Shown in pieces: positions 57,577 to 64,000 of a stretch of 64,000 nt of DNA. The translations under genes were made by a program, and so were the position numbers. The number at the start of each line of letters is the position of its first letter. The first letter of the stretch is position 1. This DNA comes from a virus. The stretch covers positions 1 to 64,000 of the IMG/VR virus record IMGVR_UViG_3300005253_002057. The stretch is one strand, 5' to 3'. The notes under the pieces are model-generated. The model ran no database searches and was not told the DNA's origin. It worked only from the letters and a program-made list of their open reading frames with translations.

Positions 57577-57663
57577 ATGGTTAAAAAGGCCCCTGCTAAG
57601 GGAAAGAAATAGCGAGCAAAGCGTAAGAAGATGAAGAACAGAAAGAAGAAGTATCAAAAGTAA
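57577..57663 (+). pseudogene. Basic mini-gene interrupted by an in-frame TAG
   Basis: ATG opens MVKKAPAKGKK, then TAG, then RAKRKKMKNRKKKYQK and TAA, all in one frame of 28 codons before the final stop, whose TAATG overlaps the next gene. Composition on both sides of TAG is the same protamine-like Lys/Arg type. Either an 11-residue peptide, a broken gene, or stop-codon read-through. Confidence 0.45.
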
Positions 57664-57944
57664 TGGCTGGACGATTCAATAATGTCAGAGACTTTTTTAT
57701 GGTTACCGATAAAGGAGTTGACTGGATACTTGAAACTGCAGATGAGCAATCTGCGCCATCCATCTCAGCATTTAGACTCTTCGACTTTTTAGCCTTTGGA
57801 GTAGGGAGGGAAGTCTTTGAAAATAGAAGGCCCTTTAACTTAACCCTAGTTAAGCACAATTTAGTTAATGGGCCTAATGATGATGCCAGTCTAGAAAAGA
57901 TGATAAGTGAAGCCTTAAACAGAGGTTTCGTGGCAAGACTTTAA
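57663..57944 (+). CDS. Small helical protein, possible winged helix
   Basis: 93 residues. Ends with DDASLEKMISEALNRGFVARL, like the helix-wing endings of neighbours. Start overlaps the upstream TAA. No family recognised. Confidence 0.6.
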   Translation: MAGRFNNVRDFFMVTDKGVDWILETADEQSAPSISAFRLFDFLAFGVGREVFENRRPFNLTLVKHNLVNGPNDDASLEKMISEALNRGFVARL

Positions 57945-57945
57945 G

Positions 57946-58332
57946 ATGGCTCATCAACCCTTAAATTTACTTGATAGAGAAGTAGCTGAAACCTTTTTTG
58001 ACATAGCCCAAGGACAGGAAGTTGAAATAGATTCAGTATCAAGAGAGATAGCTGACATACTTGGCATAACTAAAGGAGAAGCGACTAGATCTATTTCAAG
58101 ACTAGTAAATGCAAAGATACTCACAGTCTTTGGAGTAGTAGGAATGGTAATGGTATCAGCAGCTGGTACAGCAAATGTACTAAGTATTCCTACCAAGGAG
58201 TTTGACCAAATAGAAATAAGTAAGATGAGAATTCTAGGCAGCATGAAAGAGGGAAGGGCGCCTAGAATTGCTAAGGGAAACAAAGGAAACTTTACTGAGT
58301 TAACTGACCCTAGTACAGGATATAGGCAGTAA
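57946..58332 (+). CDS. Winged-helix/HTH protein
   Basis: 128 residues. SREIADILGITKGEATRSIS followed by RLVNAKILTVFG is a good winged helix-turn-helix (MarR/ArsR-like order) at about 28-62; a beta/loop C-terminus follows. Could be a transcription regulator or a DNA-binding structural protein. Confidence 0.7.
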   Translation: MAHQPLNLLDREVAETFFDIAQGQEVEIDSVSREIADILGITKGEATRSISRLVNAKILTVFGVVGMVMVSAAGTANVLSIPTKEFDQIEISKMRILGSMKEGRAPRIAKGNKGNFTELTDPSTGYRQ

Positions 58333-58333
58333 T

Positions 58334-58636
58334 ATGACATCACAAAGAATAGTATCTAGAGAAGAAGCCATTATAATAGTAGCAGAAGAACTAGAGTTAG
58401 ATCCTGATAGACTATTCTTTTTCGGAGCCCTACAAAGCCCTGGACAATATGCTAGAATAGTAACAGATGGAGTAGCAGCTAGTAGAAGTAAAGGCTTTGA
58501 TGCAGATAGTAGGGCAACTGCTTTCATAAATCGGGCCTTATTTTCATTAACCAATAACAACCCAGTAGACTTAAGTAAGCAAGAAGTAGGAGAAGCAAGA
58601 AGAAGGGCCAAGGCTAGAATAACTTTTCCAGAATAA
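58334..58636 (+). CDS. Hypothetical helical protein
   Basis: 100 residues; SREEAIIIVAEELELDPDRL and KQEVGEARRRAKARITFP. No family recognised. Starts 1 nt after the previous stop. Confidence 0.65.
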   Translation: MTSQRIVSREEAIIIVAEELELDPDRLFFFGALQSPGQYARIVTDGVAASRSKGFDADSRATAFINRALFSLTNNNPVDLSKQEVGEARRRAKARITFPE

Positions 58637-58662
58637 GAAGTACAAAAGAAAAGAGCGGTAAC

Positions 58663-58695
58663 ATGGTAATAGCCAGAAAAGAAAAAGTGAGCTAG
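58663..58695 (+). other. Ten-codon basic ORF
   Basis: ATG frame encoding MVIARKEKVS, then TAG, in the short gap before the next gene; a GAGCGGT stretch precedes it. Resembles the other very short basic frames of this arm. Translation is uncertain. Confidence 0.25.
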
Positions 58696-58705
58696 GTCTC
58701 CAGTA

Positions 58706-59137
58706 ATGGCAGAACCTAAATTAAAACTTACCCCTGAAGCTAGTCACTTTAATAGAGTGATGCGTAACAAATTTGGGTGGGTGCCAGGAAGTCCCCCAGA
58801 TACTATCCCTAAGGCTGTACTAGAGCAAATGATGACTGTAAATGCTATGAGAGGAGCTAGCTTTGGCTCCTCAGGAGTAACTGAAGCAGAGATAAGAAAA
58901 TCTATTAGATCTATAGCTGAAGAAATGAGGGAAGCAAGACCTCTAGACACAAACATCTTTGAAGGTCTATTAAAAGAAGGCCAACTTAGAAGAGTATTAA
59001 GGCTACTCTTTGAGCAAGGAATTATTGAAGGTGCTGATTCTGAGGACGATGATGAATTAGAGGCTAGAAATGAAAGAGCCTCTAGTAGAATGCCTCAATC
59101 AATGAGGGCTGAGCTAAAGGACATTAGAGGCTTCTAG
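58706..59137 (+). CDS. Hypothetical protein with helical C-terminus
   Basis: 143 residues. LKEGQLRRVLRLLFEQGIIE resembles the recognition-helix-to-wing segment of neighbours; an acidic stretch (GADSEDDDELEARNE) follows. Abuts a GTG-start gene. Confidence 0.65.
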   Translation: MAEPKLKLTPEASHFNRVMRNKFGWVPGSPPDTIPKAVLEQMMTVNAMRGASFGSSGVTEAEIRKSIRSIAEEMREARPLDTNIFEGLLKEGQLRRVLRLLFEQGIIEGADSEDDDELEARNERASSRMPQSMRAELKDIRGF

Positions 59138-59469
59138 TGGCTCAAGCATTTAGATTAAATCAGGTGCAAGGGAAAAAGCTATTTAATAGTCTATCCAGTA
59201 GGCAGAAAGTACTAGTAAATATAATAGCTAATCTTGAAGTAAATAGAGGGTCACCTTCTTCCCTAGAAGATATAGCAGATACAATAGATGCTTCTAATAT
59301 AATTCTCAATACTGAAAGTCCTATGCTAGGAGTTACAAGAAGAAAAGATCCATCAGCCCCTAGATTCTCTATAGAAGTAGAGGAACTAACAGATGTATCA
59401 GTACTAAGAAGAGAACTAAAAGGGCTATTCGAAGCTAGAGTACTAGATCAAGTAGAAAACGATGGCTAA
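59137..59469 (+). CDS. Hypothetical protein, possible winged helix
   Basis: 110 residues from GTG. DIADTIDASN and VLRRELKGLFEARVLDQVEN give the same helix-wing style ending as several neighbours. Overlaps the next gene by 8 nt. Confidence 0.6.
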   Translation: MAQAFRLNQVQGKKLFNSLSSRQKVLVNIIANLEVNRGSPSSLEDIADTIDASNIILNTESPMLGVTRRKDPSAPRFSIEVEELTDVSVLRRELKGLFEARVLDQVENDG

Positions 59470-59713
59470 AAGAAAAAGAAAACGTCCTCCCTTAAACATA
59501 ACTGCCGAAAGAGCCCTCGATGAAGGTATCAAGTTTACTAAGAATGTTGTAGACTATAGACAAGCAGGAAGATCAAGAAGACGTTGCTACAACTGCATAT
59601 ATTTTGAAGAAGGACCTAACAGAAGCGCTGTTGGTACTTGCGAAGTAGTAGAAGGACCGATAAAGGGCTACATGGTAAGCGATATCTTTGAAGCAAGACA
59701 GGAGTTGATGTAA
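59462..59713 (+). CDS. Basic protein with Cys motif resembling HiPIP-like proteins
   Basis: 83 residues. Basic N-terminus (KRKRKRPPLN), then RRRCYNCIYFEEG and VGTCEVVEGPI, a C-x2-C...C arrangement like small Fe-S or zinc proteins (CxxCxxF...GxCxxVxGxI). A fourth Cys is missing, so metal type is uncertain. TAATG coupling to the next gene. Confidence 0.65.
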   Translation: MAKRKRKRPPLNITAERALDEGIKFTKNVVDYRQAGRSRRRCYNCIYFEEGPNRSAVGTCEVVEGPIKGYMVSDIFEARQELM

Positions 59714-59871
59714 TGGCTTCCCTTGAACTAGAACCTGTTCAAGTAGGTATTATACTAGAAGTACTAGAGCAGAGCCTACAGTCTAATAAAGTTAAAAGAC
59801 AGCTTGGTACCCACTTCTTTGCAATGATTCCAGAGTTAATAGCTAATATAAAGACTCAGTCTAGGCAGTAA
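59713..59871 (+). CDS. 52-residue helical protein
   Basis: Begins MASLELEPVQVGIILEVLEQ and is helical throughout. ATG overlaps the previous stop; ends 3 nt before the next ATG. No family recognised. Confidence 0.6.
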   Translation: MASLELEPVQVGIILEVLEQSLQSNKVKRQLGTHFFAMIPELIANIKTQSRQ

Positions 59872-59874
59872 CTA

Positions 59875-60087
59875 ATGGCCAAAAAATCATTTCTTACCAT
59901 TGCTAAAGAACAAGGAAAGGCTACGTTCTCCATCAGAGGAAGTAAAGCAGCTAAGAGTATAGCAAAGAAAAGACCCTCTGTAAATCTTAGGGATAATCGC
60001 TTTCTTAGAAGTATGGGGGAAGGATTCATAGACGTCTTCAGTGGAAAGAGCAGGGACAGAACCAAGAAAAGGCTTGTAAGAAAGTAG
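59875..60087 (+). CDS. Protamine-like basic protein
   Basis: 70 residues, about a third Lys/Arg, with SKAAKSIAKKRPSVN and a C-terminal KSRDRTKKRLVRK. Likely nucleic-acid binding. Ends in TAGTG coupling to the next GTG start. Confidence 0.65.
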   Translation: MAKKSFLTIAKEQGKATFSIRGSKAAKSIAKKRPSVNLRDNRFLRSMGEGFIDVFSGKSRDRTKKRLVRK

Positions 60088-60470
60088 TGTCTAAGAAATT
60101 TAGATTAACAGAGAGTGGCTTAGATGCAGCTAGCGATTTAGCCATAAGATTTGATAACTTTCTAAAGGCTGGAAAACACGCAAATATTCTAAATGCTACT
60201 CAAGAAGATCAAGACATGGTAGGACTAGCCGCTCTACTAGCTACAATAGAAGTAAAAGACCCCGAAACTTCGTCTGATAGAGGATTAACTTTTAGAACTA
60301 TAATTAGATCTATGGGAGCAGATTCAAAGATCTCGTTATGGAAAGAAAATGATATACGAAGATTCATGAGGCTAGCCGCAGAGGCTGGCTGGCTAGTGGA
60401 ATCAGATGATGATGAAGATTTAGCCCCTAGACCAAGAAGAAGATCAGGCAGAAGGTTGTTTACAAGATGA
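60087..60470 (+). CDS. Hypothetical protein, possible winged helix
   Basis: 127 residues from GTG. Helical N-terminus, ISLWKENDIRRFMRLAAEAG then WLVESDDDED, i.e. recognition helix, wing and acidic linker, and a basic end (RPRRRSGRRLFTR). Confidence 0.65.
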   Translation: MSKKFRLTESGLDAASDLAIRFDNFLKAGKHANILNATQEDQDMVGLAALLATIEVKDPETSSDRGLTFRTIIRSMGADSKISLWKENDIRRFMRLAAEAGWLVESDDDEDLAPRPRRRSGRRLFTR

Positions 60471-60673
60471 TGGGAAGAAGTCCTAAAAGACGTACAAAAA
60501 GAAAGTCCATGAGACCCAAGAAGCTTAGCATGAAAAATGCCTTCAAGGGAATCAGAACTGTAGGAGCACCTTCTGGTAGGGCAATGAAGAGAGTAGGAGA
60601 TGCTATGGCGGCTGGTACTAGAATAAGAAAAAAGAAGGGCTCCAAGATGATGAAGACTCCTAGGTTCATATAG
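60467..60673 (+). CDS. Highly basic protamine-like protein
   Basis: 68 residues, over one third Lys/Arg (RSPKRRTKRKSMRPKKLSMK). Almost no acidic residues. Reminiscent of the DNA-condensing core peptides of some viruses; analogy only. Overlaps the previous gene by 4 nt. Confidence 0.68.
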   Translation: MMGRSPKRRTKRKSMRPKKLSMKNAFKGIRTVGAPSGRAMKRVGDAMAAGTRIRKKKGSKMMKTPRFI

Positions 60674-60688
60674 AAAGGATTATCTAAG

Positions 60689-60922
60689 ATGAAATTCTAT
60701 CGACTAACTGGAAAAACAGAGACTAAGAGCCCTACAGATCCTGGAGTAGCTGCAGTAGTAGGGGCAGTAATAGCTGATGGACTGGCTCACGGAGAAGACA
60801 GTGTAAGCTTCAGTGATGTCTCTAAACAGCTGCGACACCATGATCTTAGCGACACTGAAATAAGAAGGCTACTAAATCTAGCTGACAAGCAAGGTTTTAT
60901 CTATGAAGACGACAATGATTAG
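60689..60922 (+). CDS. Small winged-helix protein
   Basis: 77 residues. VSFSDVSKQLRHHDLSDTEI then RRLLNLADKQGFIYED is a clear helix-turn-helix plus wing. AAAGGATTATCTAAG precedes the ATG. Confidence 0.65.
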   Translation: MKFYRLTGKTETKSPTDPGVAAVVGAVIADGLAHGEDSVSFSDVSKQLRHHDLSDTEIRRLLNLADKQGFIYEDDND

Positions 60923-60931
60923 GTTAATCTA

Positions 60932-61189
60932 ATGCCAGAAGTTACGGCAGAAGTTTTCTACAGAGGAACAATAAATCAGGAAAAAGATAACCAGCTTCTA
61001 GCCATAGCCAAACGCTTCAGTGGGGAATGGATAGGGTCTGGAGTTGACACCCCTATGAAAGGAAAGCAACAAGACAGGAACAATCAGTTTGAGTTCCCTT
61101 CTAGAGGTAGGGCCTTAGGATTCTTTAAGGCTGTAAGAAAGAAAATAAAAGGCATAGGAAAAATGTTCGTAAGGAAAGATAATGGCTGA
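60932..61189 (+). CDS. Basic hypothetical protein
   Basis: 85 residues, beta-rich N-terminus (TAEVFYRGTINQEKDNQLLA) and basic C-terminus (KAVRKKIKGIGKMFVRK). Overlaps the next gene by 8 nt. No family recognised. Confidence 0.62.
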   Translation: MPEVTAEVFYRGTINQEKDNQLLAIAKRFSGEWIGSGVDTPMKGKQQDRNNQFEFPSRGRALGFFKAVRKKIKGIGKMFVRKDNG

Positions 61190-61394
61190 GCCAGTATTTA
61201 GACTAGCCACAGAAGTGGACGTAGGAAACGTTCAAGGTAACATAAAGTCTGTTGACTTTGAGTCAATAAATAGGCTAGAGAATGCCTTCGGACGAGAAGC
61301 TTTCACGTTAACCGAAGCCTTAGATATGACTGGGGATAGACAGTCTATAAGAAGGCTTAGAAACGTAAGGCTTATAATTTCTGCTGAGAAGTGA
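61182..61394 (+). CDS. Small winged-helix-like protein
   Basis: 70 residues. REAFTLTEALDMTGDRQSIR then RLRNVRLIISAEK matches the helix-wing ending of the product at 57097. Starts inside the previous gene. Confidence 0.6.
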   Translation: MAEPVFRLATEVDVGNVQGNIKSVDFESINRLENAFGREAFTLTEALDMTGDRQSIRRLRNVRLIISAEK

Positions 61395-61395
61395 A

Positions 61396-62043
61396 ATGGG
61401 AAGAAAAAGAAAGCCCCCATCACCTGTAGAAGAAGAAGTACTAAGAAGAGAAAGATTTAGAGAAATAAAGGCTCTAAAAGCAAAGCTTTCTCGTCTAGTA
61501 ACTAAGGAAGATAGAGTAGACTTTCTAGATGATACTCTTAGAGAGGTACTTAAGGGAGCTACACCTGACGATGACGTACAGGTACTTCAAATAGTGGCAA
61601 AAGAATTTAGATTACTTCCTGAGCTAAGTGAGTTAGTATCTAGATTTGACAGAGAGGCACAAAGATTAGTAAGGACTGGAAACCTCACTATACTAGAAGG
61701 AGTAAGGGAAGGAGAACTTAGACCTGAACCTTTAACTTCTTCTCAGACAAAGACTAGAGCCCAAGCTTTAGAAGACAGAAAAGCGTTCTTGCGTAGGTTA
61801 CAGGAAAATCCTAGACTCAAGAGAGAGTTAGCCGAAGCTGCAGGGGCACCTAAAGTAGATATAGACAATCCTGTATCTGATATAGCAAGAATAATGACTG
61901 AGAGAAGAATAATAGAAGAACTAAGAAAGAAAGAAAAAAGACCTGTAGGTCCACTAACTGGAGTAGATGTGGAAGGAATAAAAGAAAGGGTAAGAAAACT
62001 AAGAGGTCTAAGAACATTTAGAAAGGGACCTTTCGATAAGTAA
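61396..62043 (+). CDS. Charged helical protein
   Basis: 215 residues, Arg/Lys/Glu-rich, mostly helical (ERFREIKALKAKLSRLVTKE). No family recognised. Its stop is followed directly by a strong promoter, so it ends this transcription unit. Confidence 0.7.
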   Translation: MGRKRKPPSPVEEEVLRRERFREIKALKAKLSRLVTKEDRVDFLDDTLREVLKGATPDDDVQVLQIVAKEFRLLPELSELVSRFDREAQRLVRTGNLTILEGVREGELRPEPLTSSQTKTRAQALEDRKAFLRRLQENPRLKRELAEAAGAPKVDIDNPVSDIARIMTERRIIEELRKKEKRPVGPLTGVDVEGIKERVRKLRGLRTFRKGPFDK

Positions 62044-62044
62044 C

Positions 62045-62073
62045 TTGACATTATCATCAAGATGATGTATAAT
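62045..62073 (+). promoter_or_regulatory. Sigma-70 promoter, leaderless
   Basis: TTGACA (62045-62050), 17-nt spacer, TATAAT (62068-62073), then 6 nt to the ATG at 62080. Perfect consensus. The spacer contains CATCAAGATG, a short palindrome-like sequence that could be an operator. Confidence 0.88.
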
Positions 62074-62079
62074 GTAATT

Positions 62080-62352
62080 ATGAACATTTTCACATCCGTA
62101 AGCAAAATAGAATCAGCCACAGGGCTATGGAATGAGGTAAGAAATTCTAGTAAGTGGTACAGCTTTATAGTACTAGGGGAAGAAACCACAGCATTTTCTC
62201 AAACCATAAAATATTCCCCTCTAGTAAGATTGGAGTTTAGTTGTGAGGCTGCAGATCTAACCAGCATCATAGTAAGCAAACAGCTAGGAAGTCAAATAGA
62301 CTGTGAGCTGTATGCAAAACGTCTATTGTATCATTACACCAGAAAAGACTAG
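62080..62352 (+). CDS. Hypothetical protein from a leaderless promoter
   Basis: 90 residues from MNIFTSVSKIESATGLWN; an earlier in-frame ATG lies inside the -10 box and cannot be used. Mixed alpha/beta, no family recognised. First gene of the last transcript in the window. Confidence 0.7.
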   Translation: MNIFTSVSKIESATGLWNEVRNSSKWYSFIVLGEETTAFSQTIKYSPLVRLEFSCEAADLTSIIVSKQLGSQIDCELYAKRLLYHYTRKD

Positions 62353-62363
62353 GAGGAGAAGAT

Positions 62364-62591
62364 ATGGCCAAGCTCAAGAGAAATACACTAGCACGACCAG
62401 CCCCTAACTCTGTAGTGGGAAGCTCCTTCAGAGCAGCAGGCAATGCTCTTCAGCCCAAGAAAATGAAGACTGGGACCGGCTCCAATAGGGGCTCCTTAAC
62501 CAAAGCAAACAAATTAATAGTGAACTCCTTCGGAAACGCTGGAAAGCATGCTTTCAAGCCTGTTAAAAAGGTTAAGATGGGAAGAAAGTAG
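62364..62591 (+). CDS. Small basic protein
   Basis: 75 residues, Lys/Asn/Gly-rich, few acidic residues (AGNALQPKKMKTGTGSNRGS). AGGAGGAGAAGAT precedes the ATG. Probably nucleic-acid binding, like other basic proteins of this arm. Confidence 0.65.
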   Translation: MAKLKRNTLARPAPNSVVGSSFRAAGNALQPKKMKTGTGSNRGSLTKANKLIVNSFGNAGKHAFKPVKKVKMGRK

Positions 62592-62595
62592 TGCT

Positions 62596-63120
62596 ATGGC
62601 CCAGCTACTAAGAGGAAGTCCCAGTAATAAAGGCTTTGCCTCAGTACAACCCTTCTTCCCCACAGAAGGATCTGGAGATCGCTTTGCTCAATGGGCTGTA
62701 GAAGTATCTGACTTTCTAATAGCATCAGGGGCACAAGAATTAGGGCAAGTAAGATCTGGTAAGACTATAGAGTCTTCCTTTGACTTTCAAGGGGGACTAA
62801 TTAAAATAAAGGCTAGTCTTCCAGAAGCTGAGGCAGAGTTTGCTGAAGTTCTAATAGCTACTAAGCATCCAAACAAGAGAGCAGTGGCTGAAAGATTAGC
62901 CTCTCTTGCCAACCCTGCTAGCGCACTCACTACTACTAGTACAGAAGCCATACCTCTTCCAGCTACTAATCTAGAGCCTACCTTAGATGAACTAGAGACT
63001 GATATAGATTCTCAAGAGTTAGAACTAGAACCCGCACAAGCAGGTCCTACTAGAAGAGGGTTCTTCAGTCTTTCAGGCTTTAGTAGCGGAAGGGGATTTA
63101 GCGTTGCTCCGAGACAGTAG
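62596..63120 (+). CDS. Hypothetical protein
   Basis: 174 residues from MAQLLRGSPSNKG; an in-frame start 16 codons earlier would overlap the previous gene. Alpha/beta N-terminal domain, then a Thr/Pro linker and an acidic helix (TLDELETDIDSQELELEPAQ), with a Gly/Ser/Phe-rich basic end. Confidence 0.65.
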   Translation: MAQLLRGSPSNKGFASVQPFFPTEGSGDRFAQWAVEVSDFLIASGAQELGQVRSGKTIESSFDFQGGLIKIKASLPEAEAEFAEVLIATKHPNKRAVAERLASLANPASALTTTSTEAIPLPATNLEPTLDELETDIDSQELELEPAQAGPTRRGFFSLSGFSSGRGFSVAPRQ

Positions 63121-63130
63121 GGTCTTCTAA

Positions 63131-63328
63131 GTGCGTCACTGCAACAACAAAGACTGTAGACACATATTCGCAAAACCCAATATAGTACTAGACAAGCTAT
63201 CCGTAGCCATACGTGGTCCTGTCCCCTTAGAAGATTCTACTGCCGAACTAGAACTCTTACCTAAAGATAAACAGCAATTTTGCTCCTCTAGATGCCTAAT
63301 AACTGAGCTAGAAAGGGCTATATGTTAG
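63131..63328 (+). CDS. Small zinc-finger-like protein
   Basis: 65 residues from GTG. MRHCNNKDCRHIF and FCSSRCLITELERA supply two Cys pairs at the ends, a treble-clef-like zinc site. Overlaps the TSCPD gene by 7 nt. Confidence 0.65.
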   Translation: MRHCNNKDCRHIFAKPNIVLDKLSVAIRGPVPLEDSTAELELLPKDKQQFCSSRCLITELERAIC

Positions 63329-63657
63329 AACTGCCTAGGCTAATGAGGGGGGAAACTACAGTAGAAAGAACCGGACACGGTAATGCTTATATAGTAGTAT
63401 CCTTTATAGATAAAAGTAACTACCCTATAAAAATACATTGCTATATGGGAAAGACTAGTTCCTGCGATAGAGCTAATTCTGAGGCTATATCAATAATAGT
63501 AAGTATTCTACTACAGAATAAAGCTGACCCTAGTGAAATACTAGCCCACTTAGTAGGTATAGAGTGCTGTCCAGTAGCTGGAGGGGCTAAGTCAGTTCCA
63601 GATGCTATGGGTAGAGTACTAAGGAAATACTTACAGCCTTTTATAGACAAGCAGTAA
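63322..63657 (+). CDS. Stand-alone TSCPD domain protein
   Basis: 111 residues. YMGKTSSCDRANSEAISIIV, LVGIECCPVAGG and SVPDAMGRVLRKYL follow the TSCPD domain that ends class II (NrdJ-type) ribonucleotide reductases. Stand-alone copies are known in phages and bacteria and may pair with a reductase encoded elsewhere; none is visible in this window. Confidence 0.7.
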   Translation: MLELPRLMRGETTVERTGHGNAYIVVSFIDKSNYPIKIHCYMGKTSSCDRANSEAISIIVSILLQNKADPSEILAHLVGIECCPVAGGAKSVPDAMGRVLRKYLQPFIDKQ

Positions 63658-63661
63658 GATA

Positions 63662-64000
63662 ATGAATATTCTTCTGGAAGACAACGAAGTAAGTAACAGT
63701 GTAGTTTCTTTTCTACGACAACAAGGCTACACTGTATTCAATAAGCTTCCTAAAGCTACTAGACTAGACTATGCTATATCTACTAATGGAATAAGTACTC
63801 TATACAAATGGAGTCCTAGAAGAAACTTATTCAAGAAGACACCTATAGCTAACAAGATAATACTTTGGCAAACTAAAGAACTAATAAAGAATATAAGCAA
63901 GTTGGATAAGTTAGATGATGTATGGTACATAACTCATCCAGCTCAACTAGAAGGAGTTTTACCCCTATCTCCTAAAGTATTACCCTTACTTCTAAAGGAT
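63662..64000 (+). CDS. Hypothetical protein, C-terminus cut by window edge
   Basis: 113 codons without a stop from ATG to the right edge. Starts MNILLEDNEVSNSVVSFLRQ. The segment ANKIILWQTKELIKNISKL and DVWYITHPAQL suggest an alpha/beta domain, perhaps nuclease-like, but no motif is decisive. Follows the TSCPD gene by 4 nt. Confidence 0.6.
   Translation, partial: MNILLEDNEVSNSVVSFLRQQGYTVFNKLPKATRLDYAISTNGISTLYKWSPRRNLFKKTPIANKIILWQTKELIKNISKLDKLDDVWYITHPAQLEGVLPLSPKVLPLLLKD

Noticed and set aside
57577-57663. Genome-wide TAG recoding
   Set aside because: TAG ends many intact genes with coupled downstream starts (for example dut), so any read-through would be local.
34903-62073. Archaeal host
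   Set aside because: Spindle-virus-like coat layout raised this, but perfect sigma-70 promoters and lipoboxes indicate a bacterium.

Overview
This is a stretch of a large extrachromosomal or viral genome of a bacterium. Coding density is very high, with many ATGA, GTGA and TAATG stop/start overlaps and dozens of genes under 100 codons. There is one clean polarity switch: every gene left of about 23.4 kb is on the minus strand and every gene right of it is on the plus strand. No rRNA, tRNA, ribosomal-protein or host housekeeping cluster is visible. Promoters of the form TTGACA-N17-TATAAT, plus frequent GGAGG ribosome sites, point to a bacterial sigma-70 host. Ser/Thr/Pro-rich 'TPTP' lipoprotein linkers and a cohesin/dockerin protein would fit Chloroflexota, but that host guess is weak. 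Both ends of the window cut through genes, so the element is larger than 64 kb.

Left arm (1-21.6 kb, minus strand): small membrane proteins and many small zinc-ribbon proteins. Among them are a stand-alone phosphohistidine swivel domain, a radical SAM enzyme, flavin-dependent thymidylate synthase (thyX), a membrane-anchored cohesin/dockerin protein, an Ntn-hydrolase-like protein, a SNF2 helicase, a collagen-like surface protein, a DEDDh exonuclease and a YpsA/SLOG-like protein. Several genes here start at GTG or are too short for a standard ORF scan; they were found by following the translational coupling.

Centre (21.6-24.5 kb): an AT-rich, gene-free segment with about nine TTCATGAA palindromes and a ladder of GTTAATAG iterons, the best origin candidate. 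It is followed by a terminator and then by divergent sigma-70 promoters whose two -35 boxes lie in one 20-bp palindrome.

Replication and DNA-modification block (23.5-34.9 kb, plus strand): dUTPase, four tiny membrane proteins, a P-loop ATPase with a probable ssDNA-binding partner, queC, queD, queE and folE, a Cas4/AddB-like Fe-S nuclease, a TGT/DpdA-like base-exchange enzyme, and a family-A DNA polymerase fused to a family-4 uracil-DNA glycosylase. Together these predict a genome carrying a 7-deazaguanine base (preQ0 or a derivative) and guarded against uracil.

Putative virion block (34.9-57 kb): two paralogous two-helix coat-like membrane proteins, very basic Ala/Arg-rich proteins, large membrane-anchored fibre or spike proteins, two of them with C-terminal membrane bundles, and a Zot/pI-like ATPase. 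No terminase, portal, HK97-type capsid or tail protein is recognisable. I infer a large non-tailed, membrane-associated or filamentous-like bacterial virus that carries a big-phage replication module.

Right block (57-64 kb): tandem small genes, many of them protamine-like basic proteins or winged-helix-like proteins, ending with a stand-alone TSCPD domain and a truncated ORF.
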